NCBI RefSeq assembly: GCF_964019385.1
Contig: NC_088643.1
Coordinates: 14,170,800 to 14,234,799 of the forward strand
Source of the DNA: Sycon ciliatum
Taxonomy: Eukaryota > Porifera > Calcarea > Leucosolenida > Sycettidae
DNA: 64,000 bases
Direction: 5' to 3'
In this document: piece by piece, positions 44,771 to 57,340 of the stretch
Position numbering within the stretch: position 1 is the first letter of the stretch
Layout: every line of letters begins with the position of its first letter
Notes under the pieces: generated by a model
Database searches by the model: none
What the model saw: only the letters and a program-made list of their open reading frames with translations
Told to the model about the DNA's origin: nothing
Made by a program: the position numbers and the translations under genes

Positions 44771-46972
44771 AAGCACTGTCGCCGTAGGTACATGTAGATT
44801 ATGTTCTGCAGTTTGTATCCACGTAACTCCAATTTCATGAACAGGATGAAGCGAAGAAGAATCAGACTCGAACAACACCTCTGCCGTTCTCAAGGTGAAT
44901 GCACTTATGGAGAAAGATGGTGTGAACAACGGATAACGCCTTGGCTCTCATCTAAGTTTGGCCATAGTGCCCGTTCAATTTTAGAACGCACCGTACCTTA
45001 AAAGAGTATTGCTCCAATACCTGCCTGCCTGTCAACAGACCCTATCTATGTCCCTGCCTCTCTCCACACTTACCTATAGTGCACGCATACATCTGCATCC
45101 AAATCTGAATTGCTCATTACGAGTTCGCACCGCAGAAGGCACAAGTCAGACATGTATTTTTAAAACATACGAAAAACTCACACATAAAATGTAAATGTAC
45201 ATTTACATTTACATGTATGCTGTCCATACATATATGTACACCAATCTGTATTGTTCTCTGAAAGTTTGTCCTGAAGACACTTTACTGGGTATTTCGAGAT
45301 CACCTTCCAGCTTGGTTGTGCTATACACATGCGCCACCCTACATTCAAGAGAAATCAATTCCCCACCCACCTGTATGGTAGCGCATGCTACCAGCACCTG
45401 TTGATCTGCGTGGAGCAGAAGCAGCAGGCATGAAAATTCGTTCTTGGAAACATCGTGCTCCACCAGAATATTGACTTGCCTTATAAGCTTACAGCACTGA
45501 AACCGAAATCAGCGCATTGCAAACACTCCTAGTAGCTATTGGAGTTTGTGGCCGGTAGGCAACCCAAATCAAGGAGATTCAAGCACTCCAAACCGGGAAT
45601 GCTGGACGTGCACACTACAAGGAAAAAACAGAGAGGTTCCAGGCTGTCCAAGAGTGTGCTCAAAAGCGATAGGCAGAGCTAGTTTAACCACAGTAGGATG
45701 ACGGAAACAGTGTTTTAACTCTGAGTTTCACGCCCTAATTAAAGCGATCATCAGAATACAGTATTAAATTAGTAAATCTGGATCAGTACTGGTTTATATA
45801 CCCACAAAGCAAAGTGTAAATGACTGCATCATGGCGCAAATCTAAAAGGTGCCAATGACAGCAGTGGTGAAAGGTATCACTTCAAGTGACAGGCACTGGC
45901 GCTGGTTGTCTCCTACTTGATTAGGTGAAGCCTGTGGATGATTTGAAGTTCCGAAGTTAGTACTTGTTCTCGTGGCGACACTTTGACACAAGTTCACTCC
46001 TCTTGTTGAGAGAGGGCTGCTTGGGTGCTTGCGCGATTGCTAATTTTTCCGCCAGGCACAGGTTGCACCTTTTGCTTTCGTTGCTGTAGGTCACTGCTCT
46101 GCGGTGTACCACCCATTTATTGCTGAATGCCTTCTCTTTATCCTTTTTGGCCCAGACGTACTGCGATACTCGGGTGTCCTTTCAAGGATACATGTATTCG
46201 GCCGCATGATAGCCCGTGCCATGTCTTACCAGTCCATAGTGATTGATCGAATAGTTAAGTTACGCTTTCCAACGGCCATAAGAGAGATGGAAAGCACGTG
46301 TCTTTCTGCGTGGCCATGGTAATCATGGTGGTTCGGTGCAAGTCTGCGCAAAGCAGACACAGCCCAACGTTGTCGTCACTTCGCAGTGGCCTACTTCTCT
46401 GATAGGATCAGCCATTGCCAGCCACTGGCTATACAACTCTTTTGTTGTTGCTGTGTTTTACGGGCGGAGCACAAAGACCGACACAACACTTTGATCAGAC
46501 AATTATCTCCAGGGTCATCAAGCAAGGTGAAGGTTGTGGACAACCTTGACATGGACTGAGTATGAAGTGCCCATGTGAGCGTATGTTCCTCTTCATCCCG
46601 AGAGCAGAGACATACACTTTAGGGCGCCAATGCATGATGCATCCCAGCACTGATTTAAATCTGAATCGCTGGAATACGAGTAACTGCCATTACGTTTGTA
46701 TTTCATCACATGGTCTGGGGATAGTCTAAACGTGAAACTCCGGGTAACGACCAATTGTCCATCGTCCTCTTGCTGTTTGCACTATGTTCTGTATTTGTAA
46801 TCTGTGGACTGCCAACTGGATTCAATTTCATGTCTATTTCAAAGCATGATTATTATAAACTCTTACCTCATTTCTTCACCAGTTTTGTGTTGCATTAATC
46901 CATTGTGTTTGTTTTGCCCGTGAAGAGGTATTTTAGTAGTTGAAAAACAACTTGGACCTCTTACTTGATGAT
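44771..46972 (-). repeat. Beta and alpha half-units of unit E
   Basis: Includes the QHLC frame (44801-45001), the single beta landmark block at 45290-45490 and the alpha block from about 46080. No C/D retroelement at its target (TGCTGTCCATACATATATG near 45218). No gene seen. Confidence 0.65.
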
Positions 46973-48537
46973 CGTCTACTTGTGCGCTAAACGCAGAGTC
47001 ATACAACACTTTTTTAAGTTTATCCCTCCTCTTCTTGTCATGATAAACTTGAGTATCATGACCGTTGTGAAGCACTTTGGTCACACGTATAATGTTTAGC
47101 CATTCAGAACTGTACATGTATGTGTGCAACTCAGATAGGATGATACAGGTAAAGTGCAGAAGAAACACAATCAAACAACCGTCTACCATTCTTGCTTTTT
47201 CCGGTGAAAGGCAATAGGCTTCTGGTTGCGCAGAGAACGGTTTACGCGTCTGCTCTCATGCCAGTACGCAATGACGTCCATTTTATTACGACGATAATGT
47301 GTCTACAAACCTTGTAGTTCTATCTACGTATATAATGTACCTGCCTGTTCACAAACCCACATAGATTATTACATCTAAACGTACATCCGTTGTCATTGCT
47401 CCCAAATCATATGTACATACATACACCATCCATACATTCCAATCTAGCTTCTTGCTTGAAGGGTTGTTCAGAAACCTATGGTGCAGTTAATCCAAGGAGA
47501 TCACCTTCCAGCTTGCTTGTGCGAGAAATATGCACCACCCTACATTCAAGAAAAGGTAGTTCCCGCTTGAATGGTAGCACATTCCACAAGCACTTGTTGT
47601 TCTGGATGGAGTGGAATCGACATGTACATGACTATGTATGAATTACTCAATAGAAGCATTCGTGCAATCATCCTGCTTGGCCAGAGTATTGAATTGCTTT
47701 ATATATACAACACTGAAACCGAGAACTAACGCACTGCATTCACGTCTTTTCAGCTTACCGCATTTCAACCTGTAATATCAGCGACGTAATATCTGTACAG
47801 ATCAGACTCGGCTGGAGAGGCCAGGATTAATATTAAGAAGAGACGGCCAAAGGTTAAAAGTTATGCGTGTTTTGTCCAACACTAAGAATTATAAGCATGG
47901 TACTGGCTGTTGAGTCAGAACGTGCAAGGATTAGCACAACACTGACTGACTAGTTACTGACATTCAACGACTTGATTCTTTAATATAGCTGCATCACGTC
48001 TTGGAATTCGCAGACCAACAGCCTTCCAACTTGGAAGGTTCTAATATTGGATTATAAATTTTGCAGTTTTTAATTCTTATAATGTTTAGCTCCTAGAAAG
48101 GTGGGAGGCGAGTAGACCTGACCCATCAAAGCGTGCATGATCAAAGAACGAAACGTCCAATCGCTGCATCAAGGCGATCGTGGTGCTATGCGTCTCTCAG
48201 TCATAGTGTCAAATCATCCCACTATGTATGCCCCACTAGACCAGTGGCGGGGAGCTCGTGGCCTGACACAAGCTATGGGATACATGGATACATTGACTGG
48301 GAGTTTCGGTCTTTGACTACCACTTGGTCAGTTTGTGGTGGGTCTGATCTTCTCATCTCCCTCCACTATAGGAGCTGCATCTGCGAATTAAACCCAGAGG
48401 TTTGCATAGTACCAGCGGATGTGGAAATTTCGGTGAGACCGACTCTCACATGAATACTGAATCCGCCTTTAACGCAAAATTAATACAATCCTCACACAGC
48501 AATGAGTCCAATGACACGACAAAGTCCTTTTCTGCCG

Positions 48538-48741
48538 TTACTCAGAGTTTCTTAGACAACGAGGATTGTAGACCACTGTAATTTTTTCATATAAATAGAT
48601 CAGGAAGACAATCAAACGTCGACAGCAACAGAAGCAATACTTTGAAATAGCTAGCAAGGTCCGGGGATTGAACAAGTGATGTATGATCACCCTATACTGC
48701 AGGCACATAGTCGCTACATAAAAATTAATAATATACTTCAA
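48538..48741 (-). CDS. Candidate small ORF, CFCCC motif (copy F, 67 aa)
   Basis: MKYIINFYVATMCLQYRV to CLRNSE; core intact. Confidence 0.25.
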   Translation of the reverse strand: MKYIINFYVATMCLQYRVIIHHLFNPRTLLAISKYCFCCCRRLIVFLIYLYEKITVVYNPRCLRNSE

Positions 48742-48818
48742 GTATTTATAATCCGAATAGAGAATACTTATGCAATTTGGAAATTAGAATGACGTATAAC
48801 TTAGATAATACAGAGAAT

Positions 48819-48821
<3 letters not shown>

Positions 48822-48915
<94 letters not shown>
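48822..48915. repeat. (GA)n microsatellite 3' of copy F
   Basis: About 94 bp nearly pure GA. Confidence 0.96.
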
Positions 48916-48917
<2 letters not shown>

Positions 48918-48990
48918 TTCAATTCCATGCAGGTCAGTATGGACCTATTCCAGAAGGATGACAGTTGGATCTGTTGCTGCCTGTATGTGC

Positions 48991-49503
48991 TTAGCAGTTA
49001 AACTTTCGACACGCTTTCTTGTGTCTACAAGTGTATCCAGTGATGATAAAAGAGTCACTCGCTGTCTGGAACGTCCAGTCTTCTGTACTGTTCGCACGTC
49101 TCAGATGAAGCGGATAGAATGTGATGGCTTGGCAGTCGCACATGCCCTTGGCGTCCACATAACGAGGGAGCACATAACTGAACATGTGCGTGGGAATGGT
49201 TTCATGTGTCGTGCTAAGCCGTTTGCAAGCCCAGCTATTCTGACACTTAACGTTATTATCCGGATACGCTTGTTTGGGCACCCAGCCACTGAATAGGACT
49301 CTGCAGTACTCTTCGTCAGGAGTCATATCGGCGGGATATGCAACTGGTGGTGGGGTACGAACACGTGGCAATATTCTTGTAAAGTCGCCGTTGTACTCAG
49401 TTTCTGGTGCATGAGTAGATTGAACGCATGAAACGTTGGACTTGGCTGGCATTGCTTGAACGATCCCTAGACGATTGGCCCAGAATGGACTCAGGATAGT
49501 CAT
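48991..49503 (-). CDS. Copy F: cysteine-rich secreted protein, IL-17-like candidate (170 aa)
   Basis: Intact frame with H31, A55, E66 and Y80, plus a private D142 (STEDWTF). All cysteines kept. TATA at 50207-50215, donor at 50030. Y80 is otherwise seen only in plus-strand copy B. Confidence 0.72.
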   Translation of the reverse strand: MTILSPFWANRLGIVQAMPAKSNVSCVQSTHAPETEYNGDFTRILPRVRTPPPVAYPADMTPDEEYCRVLFSGWVPKQAYPDNNVKCQNSWACKRLSTTHETIPTHMFSYVLPRYVDAKGMCDCQAITFYPLHLRRANSTEDWTFQTASDSFIITGYTCRHKKACRKFNC

Positions 49504-50030
49504 AATGACAATGACGATACGATGACTGCAACGATCCTATAACACACGTAGGCATGGACGGTAGTACACCACAATTTTGTTCAGATTTAAATACTTGTGA
49601 AGATGTTATGTGTAGTAGACAAGCTGTAACTAGAGCGCTGATGTTGAAGTAAAACTACCAATGGCAGCTCACACCTGATGATTGTATTGTTCAGCCTTCT
49701 ACCTGTAATACTCATAAGTTAGACGGAGATGAAAACGGGAAAGGTCTAGAGGGCAAACGTACTGTCACCCCGAGGACACCAATTAGGCACCCTCTGGGCT
49801 TATGGCCAGCAATGTCCTACCCCTAAGCCATGGTGTAGTCGTCATCCCAGAAGAGACCGTTCAACATCCTTTTCCATGAACTTCAAATTTCCTATTCCGA
49901 TATCCTAGGCTATCCTAAATAATGGAATATTTGTTACATCCTCAAGTCATTGATCATACAAATGTACGAATATACGCATGAAGGCGAAGAGAACCATACC
50001 AGAGCCCATACGACACTGACATCTTCTTAC

Positions 50031-50215
50031 CATGTTTCCGTCTGGTGAACGTTGGAGAGCTGGTATTTCCTACAAAGAGCGTTGCTAGTTCGTAGGCCAA
50101 AACACGATTTCCACCTCTCTTGAAGATATTATCTTTTGCCTTTGGCGTCTGGTCGTGAGCGAACTTTTGGAGAAGGTGAACATGATGGCATCATGGAGAA
50201 CATTGGCTTTATATA
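50031..50215 (-). promoter_or_regulatory. Copy F: TATA box and candidate exon 1
   Basis: TATATAAAG at 50215-50207 (minus), 160-bp segment 50190-50031, ATG|GTAAGA donor; shared frame open. Confidence 0.45.
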
Positions 50216-51160
50216 GGCCTTGATGTCCAGCTGTAAGCAACAAAAAGTGTGGAAATAAATGTATCTCGGAAAAAGGTGTAAAAGCACACTGATGTGATTA
50301 TGAAAATTGTGAAATTTCTGAATTTCCAAAGGTGTCACGAGCAAGCAGCGTTGTGCTGAAAACAATCCAACATTTGTCGCTCTCCATCGTTTGCGTAGGA
50401 TCCGTTTGTAAAGTAACTGATGGAATTGACTGCTTGTGATTGCTAGGTAACCCATATCAAGCAGATGCGCAAGTTTCAGTAGCGGGATGCTTGAGTTACA
50501 CACCACACAGATGTACCGTCACATGATAACCCGTGACAAACCTTGCTAGTCCATACTGGGTGATCGAATACGAAACTACACTTCGATGGGGTAACAAGCC
50601 AACCCGCCATTCACTTAGCACATTTTCTCTTTGTGGGGCTGGCTGCGTAAAGCAATTGGCCCCAGGGTCGTCAAACAAGGTGGAAATAGTGGGCTAAACT
50701 AACATGGATTCTATATGAAGTAGCCTTGTGAGTGTACATGTATGCTCCTCTTCAGCCCGCGAGCGGAGGTCTACACGTCAGTATGCAACATTCCAACGAC
50801 AGTAACTGCCATTATGTTTGTATTTCACTACATAAAGTTATGATGACCTATCATATGCATTTGGGCGACACCGCCCGTGTGGTTCTGAGAATTCAAATAA
50901 AAATGTACCTCCCTATGTAGGTGGCGACATCGACAGTGCTTCAGATATGACAGCGCTTAAATATGATTATTATCATATTGATCTGAAGCACTGTCGCCAT
51001 AGGTACATGTAGATTATGTTCTGCCGTTTGTATCCACGTTACTCCGATGTGATGAGCCCGATGAAGCGAAGAAGAATCACCGTCGAGCAACACCTCTGCA
51101 GTTCTAAAGGTGTTTGCTCCTATGGAGAAAGATGGTGTGAACAACGGATAACGGCGTGGC

Positions 51161-51536
51161 TCTTATCTGCAGAGTTTGGCCATAGTGCCCGTTTAATTTT
51201 AGAACGCACCGTACCTTTTAAGAAGTGTATTGCTCTCATACCTGCCTGCCTATCAACAGACTCTATCTATCTCCCTGACTCTACACACTTGCCTGCAGAT
51301 GCACGCATGCATCTGCATCCACATCTGAATTGCTCATTACGAGTTCGCTCTTATCTGCAGAGTTTGGCCATAGTGCCCGTTTAATTTTAGAACGCACCGT
51401 ACCTTTTAAGAAGAGTATTGCTCCCATACCTGCCTGCCTATCAACAGACTCTATCTATCTCCCTGACTCTACACACTTGCCTGTAGGTGTATGCGTGCAT
51501 CTGCATCCACATCTGAATTGCTCGTTACGAGTTCGC
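51161..51536. repeat. 188-bp tandem duplication in unit F
   Basis: TCTTATCTGCAGAGTTTGGC begins at 51161 and again at 51349, and each copy runs to GAGTTCGC. Copy G has a single copy near 58272. Confidence 0.92.
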
Positions 51537-52498
51537 ACCGCAGAAGGCACAAGTCAGACATGTATTTTTGAAACATACGAAAAACTCACACTTACATGTA
51601 TGCTGTCCATACGTATCAATTTGTATTCTTCTCTGAAAGTTTGTCCTGAAGGCACTTTACTGGGTATTTTGAGATCACCTTCCAGCTTGGTTGTGCTATA
51701 AACACGCGCCACCCTACATTCAAGAGAAATCAATTCCCCCACCCACCTGTATGGTAGCGCGATTCTATCATCACCTGTTGATCTGGGGGGAACAGAAGCA
51801 GCAGGCATGAAAATAGGTTATTGGAAATATCGTGTTTGACCAGAATATTGACTTGCCTTATAAGCCTACAGCTCTGAAACCGAGATCAACGCATTGCAAA
51901 CACGCCTAGTAGCTATTGGAATTTGTGGCCGGTAAGCGACCCAAATCAAGGAGATTCAAGCGCTCCTAACCGGGAATGCTGGAGTTGCACGCTACAAGGA
52001 TAAAACAGAGAGGTTCCAGGTTGTCAAAGAGAGTGCTCAACGCCGAGAGGCAAAGCTAGTTTAAACACAGTAGGAGGACGGAAAAAGTGTTTTAACTCTG
52101 AGTTTCACGCCCTAAGCGATCATCAGAATACAGTATTAAATGAGTAAATCTGGATCAGCACTGGTTTATATGCCCACAAAGCAAAGTGTAAATGGCTGCA
52201 TCATGGCGCAAATCTAAAAGGTGTTATGACAGCAGTGGTGCAAGGTATCACTTCAACTAGTGACAGGCACTGGCGCTGGTACTCTCCTATTTGATTAGGT
52301 GAAGGCTGTCGATGGTTTGAAGCTCCCAAGTTAGTAATTGTTCTCGTGGTGACACTTTGACACAAGTTCACTCCTCTTGTTGAGAGAGGGGTGCTTGGGT
52401 GCTTGGGTGCTTGCGCGATTGCTAATTTTTCCGCCAGGAACAGGTTGCACCTTTTGCTTTCGTTTCTGTAGGTCACTGCCATGCCCTGCGGTGTACCG

Positions 52499-53109
52499 TA
52501 GGCCTTGACGGATTTTGCTAGCATACTTTTCGCATAATTCCTACCAAAATCGAATAATTGCATAATTCGAGGCAAATTGCATACGAATAGCATAAATTGG
52601 AATAATCCGCCTGTTCGCATCAAATTTCATACAGTTGTACATGTACTACAAGTACAAGTACAAGTAGATGCACCAGGAAGTCGTAGGTTTACGACTCCCA
52701 TGATAACATGTCCAGTCCACTACAATCAGTGACGGTTAGGGTCCGGCGGATTCTGCCTGCAGAAAAATTGGCAGAATTCGGTACTATTTCTGGTACTTCA
52801 GTACGTTTCATGCATGTTTGGTATGTGGATAAAAAATGGAGCAGAATTTGAGGAATTGCCCGCCATAAGGTTTGTATGGTTCTGCCAATTTCACTGCTTT
52901 TCGAGCAGAATCTGCCACTTTTTCGAGCAGAATCCTCCGGTCCAATTTTATGCAGTTATTTTGCTCAGAACCATCATAATACAGTAGCAGCATATGTGAG
53001 CATAATGCGGCATAATATGATAACTTTTAGCATAAAAATAGCATAAATCTGCAATTTTTCAGCAATGCGAAAAGCATAATTTCACGAAAATATTAGCATA
53101 ATCCGTCAA
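52499..53109. mobile_element. hAT-like MITE, second copy, in unit F
   Basis: Starts TAGGCCTTGACGGATTTTGC and ends AGCATAATCCGTCAAG, its last few bases eroded. The flanks GTGTACCG and GTGTGCCG look like a mutated 8-bp duplication, and units E and G show the uninterrupted GCGGTGTACCACCC site. It is 60-80% similar by eye to 19975-20447. Confidence 0.82.
52737..52946. mobile_element. MITE nested inside the hAT-like MITE
   Basis: About 210 bp with inverted ends GGTCCGGCGGATTCTGC (left) and, read in reverse, GGACCGGAGGATTCTGC. The interior has further mirrored GCAGAAT..GGCAGA motifs. It interrupts the outer element between GTGACGGT and ATTTTATGC. Confidence 0.8.
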
Positions 53110-53988
53110 GTTCTGGTGTGCCGCCCGTTGAGTGCTGAATGCTTTCTCTTCATCCTTCTTGGTCCCGACGTACTGCGATAGGCGTGTGCCCTTTTCAAGG
53201 ATACAATCATGTATTCGGCCGCATGATAGCCCGTGACATGACTGTCTTACCAGTTCATTGTGGTTGATCGAAAAGTTACGCTTTCCAACGGCCGTAAGAG
53301 AGTTGGAAAGCACGTGTCTTTCTGTGTTGCCATGACAATCATGGTGGTTCGGTGCGAGTCTGCGCAAAGCAGACACAGCCCAACGTGGTCGTCACTTCGG
53401 AGTGGCCTACTTCTCGGATAGGATCAGCCATTGCCGGCCACTGGCTATGCAACTCTGTTGTTGTTGCTGTGTTGTACGGGCGGAGCACAAAGACCGACAC
53501 AACGCTTTGATCAGACAATTATCTCCAGGGTCATCAAGCAAGGTGAAGGTTGTGGACAAACCCGACAATGACTGAGTATGAAGTGCCCATGTGAGCGTAT
53601 GTTCCTCTTCATCCCGAGAGCAGAGACATACACTTTAGGGCGCCAATGCACGATGCATCCCAGCACTGATTAAAATCTGAATCGCTGGAATACGAGTAAC
53701 TGCTATTACGTTTGTATTTCATCACATGGTCTGGGGATAGTCTTAACGTAAAACTCCGGGTAACGACCAATTGTCCATCGTCCTCTTGCTGTTTGTACTA
53801 TGTTCTGTGTTTGCAATCTGTGGACTGCCAACTGGATTCAATTTCATGTCTATTTCAAAGCGTGATTATTATAAACTCTTACCTCATTTCTTCACCAGTT
53901 TTGTGTTGCATTAATCCATTGTGTTTGTTTTGCCCGTGAAGAGGTATTTTAGTAGTTGAAAAACAACTTTGACCTGTTATCTGATGAT
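53110..53988 (-). repeat. Alpha half-unit of unit F
   Basis: Colinear with 46110-46972 of E, more diverged near the MITE. No gene seen. Confidence 0.6.
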
Positions 53989-54660
53989 CGTCTACTTGTG
54001 CGCTAAACGCATAGTCATACAACACTTTTTAAGTTTATCCCTCCTCTTCTTGTCATGATAATCTTGAGTATCATGACCGTTGTGAAGCACTTTGACCATA
54101 CGTATAATGTTTAGCCATCCAGAACTGTACATGTATGTGTGTAACTCAGATAGGATGATACAGGTAAAGTGGAGAAGAACCACAATCAAACAACCGTCTA
54201 CCATTCTTGCTTTTTCCGGTGAAAGGCAATAGGCTTCTGGTTGCGCAGAGAACGGTTTACGCGTCTGCTCTCATGCCATTACGCAATGACGCCCATTTTA
54301 TTACGACGATAATGTGGCTACAAACCTTTTAGTTCCATCTACGTATATAATGTACCTGCCTGTTCACAAACCCACATAGATTATTACATCTAAACGTACA
54401 TCCGTTGTCATTGCTCCCAAATCATATGTACATACATACACCATCCATACATTCCTATCTAGCTTCTTGCTTGAAGGGTTATTCAGAAACCTATGGTGCA
54501 GTTAATCCAAGGAGATCACCTTCCAGCTTGTTTGTGCGAGAAATATGCACCACCCTACATCCAAGAAAAAGTAGTTTACCCTTGAGTGGTAGTACATTCC
54601 ACCAGCACTTGTTGTTCTGGATGGAGTGGAATCGACATGTACATGACTATGTATGAATTA

Positions 54661-54864
54661 TTATTATTATTACGCACACACTCATGGCCAAGGCCAATCA
54701 AAGAGGAGGTGAGGGCGATTAAAGCCAGCCATGGCAAAAAAGAAGAAAGAAAAACAGGTGCAAATCAGAACAACAACAATAAAAGAAGAGATTGGGCTGC
54801 AAATCAAGTTGTATGATTAGGTTTACGGGAAGTGGTCCTAGAAATCACGAGCAAAGGCAGAAAG
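54661..54864 (-). mobile_element. Remnant of the D/E LINE in unit G
   Basis: Keeps the TAA tail and about 200 bp of LINE 3' end (CATGGCCAAGGCCAATCAA...), then jumps at 54864 to unit sequence GAGAACAAACGCACTGC. The rest of the LINE plus some flank was deleted. Confidence 0.8.
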
Positions 54865-55689
54865 GAGAACAAACGCACTGCATTCACGTCGTTTTTGCTC
54901 ACCGCATTTCAACCTGAATTATCTGCGACGTAATATCGGTGCAGATCAGACTCGGCTGGAGAGGCCAGGATTAATATTAAGAAGAGACAGCCAAAGGTTT
55001 ACAAGTTATGCGTGTTTTGTCCAACACAAAGAATTATAAGCATGGTACTTGCTGTTGAATCAGAACGTGCAAGGATTAGCACAACACTGACTGACTAGTT
55101 GCAGACATCCAACGACTTGATTCTTAGCTGCATCACGTGTTGGAATTCGCAGACAAACAGCCTTCCAACTTGGAAGGTTCTAATATTGGATTATAAATTT
55201 TGCAGTTTATAATTCTTATAATGTTCAGCTCCTAGAAAAGTGGGAGGCGAGTAGACCTGACCCATAAAAACGTGCATGATCAAAGACCGAAACGTCCAAT
55301 CGCTGCATCAAGGCGATCGTGGTGCTATACGTCTCTCAGTCATAGTGTCAAATCATCCCACTATGTATGCCCGACTTGACCAGTGGCGGGGAGCTCGTGG
55401 CCGGACACAAGCTATGGGATACATGGATACATTGACTGGGAGTTTCGGTCTTTGACTACCACTTTGTCAGTTTGTGGTGGGTCTGATCTTCTCATCTCCC
55501 TCCACTATAGGAGCTGCATCTGCGAATTAAACCCAGAGATTTCCATCGTACCAGCGGATGTGGAAATTTCGGTGAGACCGACTCCCACATGAATACTGAA
55601 TCCACCTTTAACGCAAAATTAATACAATCCTCACACAGCAATTAGTCCAATGACACGACAAAGTCCTTTTCTGCCGTTACTCAGAGTTT

Positions 55690-55890
55690 CGTAGACAACG
55701 AGGATTGTAGACAACTGTAATTTTTTTAAATAAATAGATCAGGAAGACAAAACGTCAGCAGTGACAGAAGCAATACTTTGAAATAGCTAGCAAGGTCCGG
55801 GGATTGAACAAGTGATGTATGATCACCCTATACTGCAGGCACATAGTCGCTACATAAAACTTAATAATATACTTCAAGTATTTATAATCC
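55690..55890 (-). pseudogene. CFCCC small ORF, broken in copy G
   Basis: Small indels and substitutions around 55735-55770 (AAGACAAAACGTCAGCAGTG) destroy the frame that is open in A to F. Confidence 0.4.
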
Positions 55891-55952
55891 GAATAGAGAA
55901 TAATTATGCAATTTGGAAATTAGAATGACGTATAACTTAGATAATACAGAGA

Positions 55953-55956
<4 letters not shown>

Positions 55957-56037
<81 letters not shown>
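55957..56037. repeat. (GA)n microsatellite 3' of copy G
   Basis: About 80 bp pure GA. Confidence 0.96.
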
Positions 56038-56040
<3 letters not shown>

Positions 56041-56110
56041 AATTCCATGCAGGTCAGTATGGACCTATTCCAGAAGGAGGACAGTTGGATCTGTTGCTGC
56101 CTGTATTTGC

Positions 56111-56623
56111 TTAGCAGTTAAACTTTCGACACGCTTTCTTGTGTCTACAAGTGTATCCAGTGATGATAAAAGAGTCACTCGCTGTCTGGAACGTCCAGGC
56201 TTCTGTACTGTTCGCACGTCTCAGATGAATCGGATAGAATGTGATGGCTTGGCAGTCGCACATGCCCTTGGCGTCCACATAACGAGGGAGCACATAACTG
56301 AACATGTGCGTGGGAATGGTTTCATGTGTCGTGCTAAGCCGTTTGCAAGCCCAGCTATTCTGACACTTAACGTTATTATCCGAATCCGCTTGTTTGGGCA
56401 CCCAGCCACTGAATAGGACTCTGCAGTACTCTTCGTCAGGAGTCATATCGGCGGGATATGCAACTGGTGGTGGGGTACGAACACGTGGCAATATTCTTGT
56501 AAAGTCGCCGTTGTACTCGGTTTCTGGCGCATCAGTAGATTGAACGCATGAAACGTTGGACTTGGCTGGCATTGCTTGAACAATCCCTAGACGATTGGCC
56601 GAGAATGGACTTAGGATAGTCAT
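56111..56623 (-). CDS. Copy G: cysteine-rich secreted protein, IL-17-like candidate (170 aa)
   Basis: Intact frame with S8 in place of W8 in the N-terminal hydrophobic segment, D31, A55, D80, S81 and I132 (YPIHLRR). All cysteines kept. TATA at 57332-57340, donor at 57155. Confidence 0.72.
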   Translation of the reverse strand: MTILSPFSANRLGIVQAMPAKSNVSCVQSTDAPETEYNGDFTRILPRVRTPPPVAYPADMTPDEEYCRVLFSGWVPKQADSDNNVKCQNSWACKRLSTTHETIPTHMFSYVLPRYVDAKGMCDCQAITFYPIHLRRANSTEAWTFQTASDSFIITGYTCRHKKACRKFNC

Positions 56624-57155
56624 AATGACAATGACGATACGATGACTGCAACGATCCTATAACACACGTAGGCATGGAAGGTAACACACCACAATTTTGT
56701 TGAGATACAATACTTGTGAAGATGTGATGTGTAGTAGACAAGCTGTAACTAGAGCGCTGATGTTGAAGTAAAACTACCAATGGCAGCTCAGACCTGATGA
56801 TTGTATTGTTCAACCTTCTACCTGCAATACTAATACGTTAGATGGAGATGAAAACGGGAAAGGTCTGGAGAACAAACTTACTGTCACCCCGAGGACACCA
56901 ATTAGACACCGTCGGGGCTTATGGCCAGCAATGTACTACCCCTAAGCCATGGTGTAGGCGTCATCCCAGAAGAGACCGTTCAACATCCTTTTCCATGAAC
57001 TTCAAATTTCCTATTTCTATAATATTATCCTAGGCTATCTGAAATAATGGAATATTTGTTACATCCTCAAGTTATTGATCATCCAAATGTACAAATATAC
57101 GCATGAAGGCGTAGACAACCATACCAGAGCCCATGCGACACTGAAATCTTCTTAC

Positions 57156-57340
57156 CATGTTTCCGTCTGGTGAACGTTGGAGAGCTGGTATTTCCTACAA
57201 AGAGCGTTGCTAGTTCGTACGGCAAAACACGATTTCCACCTCTCTTGAAGATGTTACCTTTTGCCTTGGGCGTCTGGTCGTAAGCGAACTTTTGTAGAAG
57301 GTGAACTTGATGGCATCATGGAGAACATTGGCTTTATATA
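57156..57340 (-). promoter_or_regulatory. Copy G: TATA box and candidate exon 1
   Basis: TATATAAAG at 57340-57332, 160-bp segment 57315-57156, ATG|GTAAGA donor. The shared frame is open and here resembles copy B at one variable site (VLPYEL). Confidence 0.45.

Larger units (their letters stand above)
39145..46972 (-). repeat. Array unit E (7.8 kb)
   Basis: Contains the LINE shared with D, copy E and a single beta half-unit. It lacks the C/D retroelement and the second beta, and has a private 0.4-kb rearrangement at 44314-44583. Confidence 0.88.
46973..53988 (-). repeat. Array unit F (7.0 kb)
   Basis: Has the empty LINE site near 47640, copy F, a 188-bp tandem duplication and the second hAT-like MITE with a nested element. 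Confidence 0.88.
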
